DNA of 64,000 nt from Dugong dugon (lineage: Eukaryota > Chordata > Mammalia > Sirenia > Dugongidae). Shown one piece after another: positions 42,933-54,900 of the stretch. The stretch spans positions 27,856,001 to 27,920,000 of the forward strand of contig CM057465.1 of NCBI GenBank assembly GCA_030035585.1, read 5' to 3'. Numbering within the stretch: position 1 is the stretch's first letter; each line of letters begins with the position of its first letter. A program made the translations under genes and the position numbers. Below the pieces are notes generated by a model. It was given only the letters and a program-made list of their open reading frames with translations. It made no database searches and was not told where the DNA came from.

Positions 42933-45900
42933 TATATACACATATATTTTATATATCAACCTACAAATGTACTTATTACTGTATATTACTGAATTATCAT
43001 TCCCAAATTCAGGATCATCTTTTTCCTAAAGCTCCTAGGCTCTTTGAAATAGTTCCATTTACTTCTAGAAACAAATTGAAATCTCAATAGAAGAAATTAT
43101 TTCAAATCTCTAATTCAATAAAGAGAAAGCTTGGGTTATTCTTATCTCATATCAGATATAGTTCTTGATCCTTCAGTACTGTATCCTGCTGCAGCCTCAA
43201 AACAACCCAGACAACAGAGAAAAAGAGGCAAGCAAAGGCTAAACAGGTAACACAGGTCACTCAACTAATAAGAGGAAGAGCTAGAATTGGATAACAGGTT
43301 AAGATCTATTTTAATACCAAAGCTTTAACACGCAAGCTAATCCCAAAAAAAATTAGGAAAAGAAAATCTCTGGATCAAAATGAAAAGTTACAAAACAAAC
43401 AAAAAGATCATCTATGGATATATATAACACTTCAATTAAGCATTTGCAGAACCCAGTGGAAAAAGACTCAAAAGATATCCCTCCAGATTTTCTAATCTTT
43501 AAGGCTTATGTACAAATAGGAGATATGGCAATGATGAAAAAGATGAGTATAAAGACAGAATTTCCCTTTCAAAAGAATAATGAAGTGCAAGAATCAGTTG
43601 TACAGATATCCAGTCCCACAAAGCAGTTATCTTACCTTTTCAGACAGAATATCTGAAGTACTAACTCTTCTTGTTAAATTTTGTTCTTTATCTTCTAATC
43701 CTTTAAAATAAAACAGCATCTTTTGAATACTCTAATAATCATAATCAATCTTAAATAAAATAATTCACATATTATTTAGTAATAATTACAGAATCTCATT
43801 AAAGGGTCTCATTCTGTCAATCTCTCAATCAAAAGGAAAGAATGTTGTGAGGGAATGAAAATCTGACCAAACTTAACCTCATATCAGCCTCATTTCTGCA
43901 AGTTATGAGGCAAAATGATTCAAAATATTAAATAATAAATTGAACTACACTTTGGTAAAATGACCTCTGAACTAAAAATAATTATTTCAAAAGCAGAATT
44001 TATGGAATGGATAGACAAGAAGCAAAGCGTCATTACTAAATAGATAACCCACACTGATGAATAAAATGATTAATTCTGTCTCCTCTGAAGTTGAAATGAA
44101 TTTAACATTTATTATATTAGATTTGTGGTCCTCTATTTATCTAGAAAAGCATAGTAGAAGTAGTTTTAAGTATAGGCAGACCTTGGATTATGAACGTATG
44201 ACTCACATACAACCTGTAATTATGAAAAAAACCTACAAAGCCTATTATATTAAAAATTCGAGGTACGTGCAATGGTTTTTAATAACAAACAGGCACTACT
44301 CTGCAACGTGCATCATAACATTATTATTATTACTGTATTATTATGTGTAGGGAGCCCTAGTGGCACAGTACTTAAGAGCTCAGCTGCTAACTAAAAGGTC
44401 AGCAGTTCGAATCCACCAGCCACTCCCTGGAAATCCTATGGAGCAGTTCTACTCTATCCTACAGGGTAGCTATGAGTCAGAATCAACTTGTCTGCAATGG
44501 GTATAGACTGAATTGTATCCCTCTAAAATGTGTGTCAACTTGGGTAGGCCATGGTTCCCAGTATTGTGTGGTTGTTCTCCATTTAGTGAGCTGATGTAAC
44601 GATCCTATGTGTTATAAATCCTAACCTCTATGATGTTAATGAAGGAGCCCTGGTGATGCAGTGGTTAAAGCAATCGACTACTAATGGAAAGGTCAGCAGT
44701 TTGAAACCACCACGGGCTCCTCAGGATAAAGATGTGGCAGTTTGTTTCCATAGAGATTTACAGCCATGGAAACTCTATGGGGTCATGTAAATCAGAATCA
44801 CTGGAAGGCGGTGGGTGGGTTTTATGATGTTAACGAGGCAGGATTAGAGGCAGGTATGTTAATGGGGCAGGACACATTCTACAGGATTAGGTTGCATCTT
44901 GAGTCAATCTCTTTTGAGATATAAAAGAGAGAAGCGAGCAGAGAGGAGAGGGTCCTCCTACCACCAAGAAAGCAGAGCAGGGAGTGGAGCGCTGGGGTCT
45001 CTGTGCTGAGAAACTCCTAGACCCAAGGGAAGATTGATGACAAGGACCTTCTACTACAGCTGACAAAAAGATAAAGCCTTTCCCTGGAGTTGGCGCCCTG
45101 AATTTGGATTTCTAGCTTCCTACACTGTGAAAGAATAAATTTCTGTTTGTTAAAGCCATCCACTTAGGGTATATCTGTTACATCAGCACTACATAACTAA
45201 GATGTTATGTTAAAGATGTTTTAGTGTACCTGGAAGTGTTTCCTTAATGTTTTTTATGCATAGAAAGGTAACTACATCCTATATACTAGAACAAATGTTT
45301 GCCTGATATTAGATACGAATCATACCTAACTGTTACAATTTGTGTACAAATTCAACTTAAAGACAGACTTAGGAATGGAACTTGTTCATAATCCACTGAC
45401 TGTATCAACAAAATTAAGTCCATCTACACATATGATCACATTTTTCCAGAATTCTAGTCTTGGGCCCAGATTTCTGATAAAGTAGTTTACAAACCTTACA
45501 TCTATATATTATCTTAAGCTACAACAGTTCTACACCTCACACAGTGAAGTTGCGTTACAACAGTACTGAGATAGATAATGTGATGCTTAAGTGGACCTAC
45601 TGGTGAAAGAATAGGCAACTTATTCAATGATTAGAAAAATTACTCATCAAGCGCTTTAGACAAGAAAAAAAGATGATCACCAAATTCTGAGGTTCGTTAG
45701 TTCTGCTTTGATGCTTGCTTCAGAAATGTGAATTTGTTGCAATGTGACTCGTACATTAGGAAACAATTTGAGCAGGGTACAAATTTCCTGTTTGCTTATG
45801 TGCTATTTTGTCCTCGAGAAACACTAGGAAAATACAGAAAACTGCACCCTGGTGAGCCCACACACGTACTTCAAACAGCTACCAGCCAATCAGTTCACTG

Positions 45901-48900
45901 TATGTTATGAGCCATATCCATTCACATCTGGTGTTACAACTTACTGTCCGATTTCAGATAATCCTCCTTCTACTACCTCACAATAACTTATAAGCAGCAA
46001 TCCTTTCACTTCTACAAGCACACTTTAGGTTTTTTAAAGGTAAAGTGCCATATTTATTATTTCAGTTCTTTTTCTTAAAATAATTTAACGTGTAAAACTG
46101 TACTACTTTTTTTGTTTTTTTCAAGATTCCTATCTTTTTTAACATGGCAGTGACAAAGTTTTTGAGTGCCGTGCCTCCAGCCCCATTTTCCCCAATAAAC
46201 CCTGTCATTTTTATTGTGCAGTTTTGCACAGTGTGGTGATTTTTTAGGAATATATATGTCCCGTTAATAGCAAAACTGCCTGTACTTCAAAAAACACCAA
46301 AATAGCAATATCTATTAGACATAAATCAACAGGAGAAAAAAAACTGGGACAAGCAGTCCTCCACTAATAAATACAGAGAGCATTAAACTTTTCTCCTACA
46401 TAAGAAAACTATGAATTCCATCAGGTCATGAGAAGCCTATTAGTTGATTATATTATCTCTCTTGTCTATAAAAAGTGGCAGCACCTCCGTTAAGGTACCA
46501 ATTAACCTGAAAAGTACCTTATGAGCACAATGCTACCTAAAAACGAGCACAAGCCATAAATTTCAGACAATAAATCTAAATTTACACAAAGATAAATAAA
46601 TGCAGATTATTGCCTAATTGACCAAGCATATAGTTAGGCACTGTTCTCCACTGTCATGAGTCTCTACAAAAAAATTATTTCCATTCTTACTCAAAATTTC
46701 CAAAATTAAAATTGGTCTTCTGCAGTTATGCAGTATTTAAAAAATTATCAAGCTGAGCTGGGGATAGAGTCATCAGCATATAGATGATAGTTAACAATCA
46801 TAATAAATAAGAACACCCTAAGAGGATGGAACAGAGAGGACATCAACAGTTAAGAAGTTACAAATGGAAAAAAAAAAAAAAAAGACAAAAAGAAAATCAG
46901 AAAAGTTTTAAGAAAATTCAGATGCATATGGTATTATAAAAAACAAAAAAATTTCAATGATAGACAGAAAAACATCCCTGAATGTAGTACATCCACTATT
47001 GATCAATATAGTTAGGTTCCAAAGACTGGTCGTTGTGAGAGTATTGGCATTATGCAAAAATGGAGGATGACCACATCAGATCACAAAATGGAGGATGACT
47101 ACATCATTACATAACCGCCAAACCACTGAGAATCATGGCCTAGCCAAGTTGACACATAACCTTAATCATCAAGCCAGGGTTACTCTTCCTTCACACCTAG
47201 GCATTCATTACTGCCAGATGTACGTTGTTAATGCTCAAAATAGGATGGTACATTTTTTACTACTGTCATTAATGCAAAATGTCAGATAAAGAAGTAGTTG
47301 ACAAGTGAAGAGATACATCTATAGAATACTCTACCTCCTACAGAATATTCTCAAAAGTGCAGCCAGAGAAATCTTTTGAAAGTAAACACAAATTATGTCA
47401 GTTCTTTGCTCAAGACTCTTTAATAGGTCCCCACTTCACTTTGGAAGAATCAAAATTCTTACAAGGCTCTACACGATCTGCCCCACCCATCACCTCTGAC
47501 CTCCTCTCCCCCACTACTCATCCCCCTCACTATCTCTTCCAGAGTAGCAAAAGTATTCTTTTTTTTTCTCAAACCTGCCAGGCACCCTTCTGCCTTAGGG
47601 TCATTACTCCATAGTTCAGTGATTCTCAAACTTTAGCATGCACTGGAATCAGCAGGGGGGCTTGTTAAATACAGATTGCTGGCCCTATTTCCACAGTTTC
47701 TGATTTAGCAGATTTGGGTTAGGCCTCAAAATCTGCATTTCCATGAGGTTCCTAGTAATAAGAGTCCAGGGACCACACTTTGAAAACCACTGCTCTAGCT
47801 ATTGCCTTTCCTTAGAAACTTCTTTCTCCAGATATCCATTTAGCTACTCCCTTACCGCCCTTAAATTCTTTAAATCTCACCTTCAAATTGAGGCCTATCC
47901 TGACCACCCTATTAATACTGCAATCTATATCCCCTGCTCCCCTCCTACTTACCCTGCTGTATCTTCCACCTTCCATTAACAGTTTTCTTCTAACATAACA
48001 GATAATTTGTTTATCACATCTACTTATCTGTCCCCCCTTCTGAAATGTAAGCCCATGAAGGCATAAATGATTATCTATTTTGTTCATTAATGTAATTCTA
48101 AGAGCCCAGAATAAAGTGCTTGATTAATTTTTGTTTAATGAATGAATAAAATGACAACTATCCATTAAATTTTTCAATCAGGTAGTATGTAACCCTGTCA
48201 TGAACAGTTTTAGTATTGTGATGGAGGTAGAAAATCAGATTGTATTGGGTTAATAAGAGAATGAGAGATAAAGACAGTAGGTACAGACTAGCCTTTCCAT
48301 AAGTCTGGCTGAAAAGAGAATTATTTGACAGAGATTAAGGGAAAACAGGATGGAGAGGAGGGGGGTGTTTAAATTTTCAGATGGAAAGCTCAAATATGTT
48401 TCTAATAACAAGGCTTAAAGAGAATACAGCTATTGGTCTCTATTTGTTTGGAACAAAAGTGAAAGCAGGAAACCCAAGAATCAGAGAAGGAGCCAGACTA
48501 CAGGACTGTCTCTGTGAACCACTGCCTCCTCTACCTTGAGACCAGAAGAACTTGATGGTGCCCGGCTACCACTACCGAACATTCTGATCAGGAGGGACAA
48601 AACAGATGGATCCTGATAGAAAGGGAGAAAAATGTGGAACAGAACTTCAAATTCTTAAAGAATTCAGACTTACTGAATGTATTCAGGCTGGAGGAGTCCC
48701 CAAGGCTATTGTCCCGAATACTCTTTAAACCTTGAATCGAAAATATCCCCTGAAGTCATCTTTAAGCTAACTGTTTAATAATCAATAAGAAAAGATTGTC
48801 ACCCTTGAGTATTACATGTGCTGTTTTAAAAAATTATCTATATAAAACCAAATGGACAACAGTTATATCCTAAAACACAGACAAGAAGGTTGGGGGTCAG

Positions 48901-51900
48901 GGAGTTTAAGTCACTGGGAGTAAAACAACTAGAACAGAAATAACAAGAATGTTGATACAATGTGAAAAATATAACCTATATCACTGATCAATATGTCTAG
49001 AAACTGCTCAATGGGGATAGGTTTTGCTGTGTATATTTTCACTGAAAATAAAGTTTTTTTAAAAAGAAATTAATTAAGGTACATTAACATAATTGGGTTA
49101 ACGATACCTTCTCAATAAAAATAAATGGTTTCAGCACTCACACACAGAAAAGAAGCCTCAAAGAGAAAGTGGATAAAAGTTCCAGAGAAAGTGGGAAAAC
49201 ACTGCTAAGAATTCATGTTACAATCCTAAATCAACCAAGATGAAACCAGAAACTTAGCATTTAACTTCAAAACTAGTAAAAGAAAAAATCGTATGAAGAA
49301 TTAAAACAGGCAACCAAAAAAAGGAAAAGGAAATAAATCCAAGTATCAGTAACCATAAAAAATATGAATGCACTACATGTTCCAGTTTGAAAACAAAGAC
49401 TGTAAACTAGATTAAAAATGCAACCTAACTTTGTTATACACAAGTGACATTTAAGACGTAAGAATATAGAAAGATTGAAAGGATGGAAAACAATATAAGA
49501 GGCATAAATAATTATGAAGATAGTGGTAGTGAGACAAAACAGTCTTTTAGGCAAAAACATTACTAGAGATAACGAAGGTGACTACATAATAATGGGTCAA
49601 TTTCCCAGCCTCAAAGTATTTAAAGCAAAAACTGGAAAACACAAATTCACCATCATAGTGGCAGATTTTAACAAGTTTCTCTCAGTAATTGATAGATCAA
49701 GCATATCAAATAAAAAACAGAAATGAGAAAGTATTTAAAACTGAATGAAAAAAATTATGTATCATAATTTGAGATGCAGCTAAGGTAAAAATTTTATAGC
49801 CTCAAATGCTCTTAGCAAAAGAAAAGCTGAAAACTAATAAGTTTTAAAATCTATGGACCTATTTCTGGGAGAATTGCAGAAGTTAAAAAAAAAAAAAAAC
49901 TTATAAATGCTATAGATAATAAAAAAGAAATTAATTCTTAGGAATAACTTTTCAAACATTTTACAACTTATAGGAAATGAACACATTGATAAATATAGTT
50001 CACCTAAACTGCCTTAACCAGAAATGGAAACCATGAATAGTTAGCAATTTAAAATCATTCTCCCCACCCCCCACCAAGGCGGGGGGAGGGATCCATCCAG
50101 GACCAGACACTTTTACCAGCAAGATCTTCCAGATATTCCAGGAATGACTCCAATCTTAGAACTACTGCAGAGAATAAAAAGGAAACTTCCTTTTTATTCT
50201 TATTTTATGAGTATCATAACCTAACTTGACAAGGAAAAAGAAGGGCAAAAATTTACAGGCCATGAATAAGGAGAAATTCTAAACAAAATATTAGCAAACC
50301 ATTCATAATTGCAAAAATTGGAAAAACCTAAATGTCCCCCAACTGGGAAATGGATACACAAATTGTAGGGCAGCCATACAATGGAATACTAAAAATATCA
50401 GTGCTGCCAAGTCGAGTCCAACTCATGGGGACTCCATGTGTGTCAGAGTAGAACTGTGCTCCATACATAAATTGCTGATTCTTCAGAAGTAGATCGCAAA
50501 GTCTTTCTTCCAAGGCACTTCTGGGTGGACTTGAACCTCCAACCTTTCAGGTACCACTTGCACCACCCTAAAGACTCCATAATGGAATACAGATAGTCCT
50601 TAACTTACGATGTATTCTGGTTACAATGAACCACACTTAACGACTGTCTTTTTTTGGTACACCTTATCATTAGTAATATGTACTACATATACTGTTGTAA
50701 CACATAATTTGCTGATGCCATCATTCGCAGATGTTCAATGTTATGATTTACTGATCAAAACACTGCTGTATAGCAGGCTATGGCCTGGTCTAAAATGAAG
50801 CCTAAGTCGGTACCAGTGTAAGGAGTTGTAATGGATAGAAAGTTTGGCAAAGTTCGACTCTATATACATACGACAATTGAATGGCGCATGTACTGCACAG
50901 CCATTACGACTGACTTCATTGTTAGGACAGGGACAAATAAAGATTGGATTTATAAAGATACTGACAATAAAAGGCAATAATAATGAAAACTAAAAAAAAA
51001 GAAGTATTCAACTTATGTCAGAGCCAACTTACAAGGGAGTCGTTGCAATGGAACCCCATTATAAATTGGGGACTACCTGTACTGTTGTGTTGCTGGGTGC
51101 CGTTGAGTCAATTTTTTACTCACAGCGACCCCATGTAACAGAGTAGAACTGCCCCATAGGGTTTCTTAGGCTGTAATCTTTACAGAAGCAGATCATGAGG
51201 TCTTTCTCCCGTGGACCCACTGGGTGAGTTCAAACTGCCAGCCTTCCAGCTAGGAGCCAAGAGCTTAACTGTTGCACCACAAGGGCTTCTTACAATGGAA
51301 CACTTCTCCACAATAAAAAAGAACAAACTACTGATATACATAACGACACCGATGAATCTCAGATGCACTACGCCAAATGCTAGAAGGAGTATCTAGGTAG
51401 TGGAAATGGGTAAGTACTCAGCTGCTAACTGAAAATTTGGAGGTTCAAATCTACTCAGACTGCCTTCAAAGAAAGGCCTGGCGATTTACTTTTCAAAAAT
51501 CAGCCAAGGAAAACCCTATGGAGCACAGTCCTACACTGATGCATATGGGCAGGGTAGCCATAAGTCAGAATCAACTAGATGGTAACTGGTTGATAGAGAC
51601 TATAATCAAAAGGTAACATGTTGTATGATTCCATTTATATGACATTCTGGAAAAGGCAAAACTATTAGGGACAGAAAACAAATCAGTGGTTGCCAGGTGG
51701 GCTGAGGACTGGGGGAGAGGCTTACTACAAAGGGACATGGGGGAATTGTTGGGAGGTGATGGAACTGTTCTCTATCTTAATTGTGGTGGTGCCAGCGATG
51801 GTTATACAATGGATTGCATTTGTCAAAATTTGCAGAACTGTACACTAAAAAGAGATAATTTTGTTTGTATATAAATTTTAATAAAAAAGAGAAAAAGAAA

Positions 51901-54900
51901 AAACTAAGCCAAACCTATGATATATAAACATGATTTACCATAAACTACTTGTACAGGTATACAACAATGGTTTAACATTACAAAAAATCAATTAATATAA
52001 ACCATTATGTTAACAAATTGAAGAAAAATCAGATGTTCATCTCAATGAACAAAAAAAGATTTGACAAAGCTGAACATCCATTCATGCTGAAATCTCAAAC
52101 TAGGAATTAAAAAAAAAAAAAAAAGCCATATCCTGATAAACGGTAGCTACAAAAAACTTATCAAAGATCATGTTTACCAGTAAATTTAAAAAGCATTCCC
52201 TTTAAATAAAAGAACAAAGGTCCCCACTATTGTCACTTCTATTCAACTTTGTATTGTAGGTCCTGACCAGTATGGTATGTAAGGCCAGAAAAGAAATAAA
52301 ACAAGGATTTAAAAGAAATAAAACCTGCCATTACTCAATAACATTTCTCCTACCTAGGAAATGCAAAAGAATTTACAGGTAAATTATCAGAATAATTTTA
52401 ATGAAGTATATTACCAAGATAATTAGTTACCCCTTTAAGGAAGAATGAATCTTATTACTAATTAAAATACTTAAAAATTAAAATTCCATTACCTTGACTA
52501 GATTCAGTAGTGTCAGATTTCAGGGTAAACGGTTTTGTTCCATCTTTAACTTTCTTCAACCGGTTCTTATCTCCTGGTAAAGTCAATTTTTGCCTGAGTG
52601 GTTTCAATTCAAATGCCTGAAAAGTTTTGACCTGTGTTTTCTCCTCAGGAGCTACTTCTTTACTTGAGTCCTTTGTAATACTGACATTATCAGTGCTAGT
52701 TTGGTCCTCAAAGTTCAACGTTTTAGAGTCTTCCTGTACATTCTCTTCTTTGCTACTCAAAGCTAATTTTTCATCCTTATTGATGCATTCAAGTTCCAAC
52801 TGTATTTGTTTATACTTCAAAAGTAAATCTTCAAAAGTTTCTTCCCCACAGTTTTCACTTTTTGATGAATAATTCTGTTTTCTTGATGGAGATCTTCCAA
52901 AACTTTTGGCTGAACAGCATATTAAGGAAACCAGTTTCCCGAAATTTTCCATAGTTAAATTTAACAACAAAAAAAACAGGTTATAGATGAATTTTCTCCC
53001 TTTTCATTATGTTTTTCAAGAAAGATGAACTGGTATTTTTAAATTACAAAATTCCATTTAATATATGTGCTGCTAATGCCCACTTTGATTATGTGCCCGT
53101 ATTTCAAATTTAACAAATATCCATATAAATCGTCCACTTACAAAATCACTAGTCTCAGTAATTACCCATAGTATCCATAGGCAGTCCATCTAGTTAGGTT
53201 ATATAGTATCCTTCCTTTTGTAGGCACCAGGAAAGCCCTAAACCAGCTGGCTGTCAAAGACTCTTCTGAAGGAAGAGGGGAGAAACTGAATAGTTTGTCA
53301 CAGATGTGGATAATTTATATTTCAGATAACCAGGAGGAAACTTTTCTTCTCTTTAATTGGTTTCTTCTCATGTCTCAAATTAAAAAAAAAAAAGAGAGAT
53401 AATAAAAAATGAACACTAAAAATTAATATTAGTCTAATTTATGAATAAGAAAAATTTTCTTAAAACTTAATGCATAATAAGCTTAAAACTCAAATACACT
53501 ATAGCAAAACTAAAATACTTAAGGCAGCTATATAGCAAAATATAAAAACTTTAAATCATACTCAAAATGTTATTTTCTAATTATCCCTCAAGACTAGAAT
53601 TTAAATAAATTATTTTTGTTATTTTCTTCTTTAACATAGTGATACATGTAATAAAACTTCTTCCTTCCTTTGAGACAGCTACTTAGTTCCAAACTCTTAT
53701 TTTTACCCACAATTCATACATGTGAGAATTGTTACACTTCATTTCTCCAACCTAGAAATGAACAAGAGAAAAAACAGGTACCTTATTTGGTTTTAATACA
53801 ATGTATCATTTATTGGTCATTCTGAATTGGCTGCAATATATCTGAGCCTCCCTAAATATGGTTCTTCCATAGCTATTAAGTCACAGGACAAGCAGCCAGC
53901 AAAGAATTTTAAACTTCCCTGATGACCAATTCAAGAATGAGGCCCAAAACCAAATTCACTGCCATCGAGTCAATTCTGACTTATAGCGACCCTACAGGAC
54001 GGAGTAGAACCGTGCCATAGGATTTCCAAGGCTGTAATCTTTACAAAAGCAGACTGCCACATCCTTTTCCTACGGAGGGTTCAAACCACCAACCTTTCAG
54101 TTAGCAGCCGAGTATTTTAACCACTGTGCCACCAGGGCTCCTTCAAGAATGAGAATCACCACCAAATATCTGAGAAACTAAATGAGCGTTACAACTGAAA
54201 ACTGACCATCTTAACAGTTCTGCTTCAAAATGGTTTTAGTAAATCTTTGGTTCTCTGATTGCTTAAGAGCCAAGCGTTTCTCAGTATTTTTTATTTACTC
54301 TCTAACCAAATAGAATCTGGCTTCTGTCCCATTAATCCACAGAAAGTGTTCTGGCTAAAATTACCCACCCATTTTCTCAAAACTTATTTTACCTAACCTC
54401 TCTGCAGTATCTGACACTGCTAACTACTTGTCTCCTATAACACATTCTTTTATTTTTTTTTTTTTAAGTCTTCAGGGTACCTGGCTCCTTTATCTCTAGC
54501 TCCTAAAATAAAGGTGTTCTCCAGTAAGCCTTCCCTAGGTTTTTTCTCTTTTCATTTTGAGTGTTTTCATGTACTCCCATAGTTTTATCTACTACAGGGG
54601 AGAAGTTTGGCCCAGTGATAGAGATTCGGGGTTCTCTATTTCTCCCAAACCACCCCCCATACCTCTACCTGAGTAATCTTTCAAAAATACAAATCCAATC
54701 AGATCACTTCCCTTATTTAAATCACATTAAGAATAGAGTCCAAATCCTTAGCATGCCATATAATGCCTTCATGATCTGACCAGCATTTATCTTTCAATCT
54801 CAACTTTTCCATGTTCATTACAATTTATGTACGGCTTTGTTTCTAGGTTTCTTGGTTCTTCAACCCCCAATTCAAATGTCACCTCCTTTGTGAAGCCAGA

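Larger units (their letters stand above)
31692..43635 (-). other. ZFC3H1: ZFC3H1 intron 3, the longest here (~12 kb)
   Basis: About three quarters is L1 sequence (31754-32699 and 33711-41764). Also an AfroSINE scrap, a DNA-transposon relic, a MIR and a CA repeat. 32700-33240, 41775-42370 and 42960-43630 show nothing else, apart from a MIR-like scrap near 43224-43330. Confidence 0.92.
44171..45404. mobile_element. Tigger-type element interrupted by SINE and LTR
   Basis: Left end TATAGGCAGACCTTGGATTA and right end ATAATCCACTGACTGTA are inverted counterparts with TA borders. Tigger sequence remains at 44171-44350 and about 45205-45404; the rest is later insertions. Confidence 0.72.
50300..51900 (+). 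mobile_element. L1 3' end interrupted by three SINEs and one Tigger-type element
   Basis: The L1 pieces are 50300-50391, 51291-51387 and 51594-51900 (AAAAACCTAAATGTCC, CAATAAAAAAGAACAAACTACTGATATA, TCAGTGGTTGCCAGG, poly-A end). The intervening sequence belongs to other elements listed separately. Confidence 0.75.
49330..52335 (+). mobile_element. Old L1 ORF2 remnant split by a later L1 insertion
   Basis: The endonuclease and early reverse-transcriptase part at 49330-50300 ([14 protein letters not shown]; ...ACAAAATATTAGCAAACC) resumes at about 51930-52335 with the next RT segment ([15 protein letters not shown]). Between them lies an L1 3' end (50300-51900) that itself carries SINEs and a Tigger-like element. 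A short repeat, AGCAAACC/AGCCAAACC, flanks the intruder. Confidence 0.7.
43701..52492 (-). other. ZFC3H1: ZFC3H1 intron 2 (~8.8 kb)
   Basis: Dense nested elements: Tigger/LTR/SINE stack (44171-45404), Tigger 3' part, ERV-L LTR scrap, L2 with MER5A, L1 3' UTR, and the L1/L1/SINE/MITE stack (49330-52335). 46290-47050 and 48160-48480 are unrecognised. Confidence 0.9.

Noticed and set aside
42901-42960. CA/TA run as a regulatory or Z-DNA element
   Set aside because: An ordinary microsatellite next to a MIR is enough to explain it.
44351-44501. tRNA gene suggested by GGTTAAGAGCTC...GGTTCGAAT-like boxes in the many short repeats
   Set aside because: These are tRNA-derived AfroSINEs with worn A/B boxes and no intact cloverleaf.
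47357-47979. Plus-strand ORFs of 78-85 codons
   Set aside because: They lie in L2 and MER5A repeat sequence and have no coding signature.
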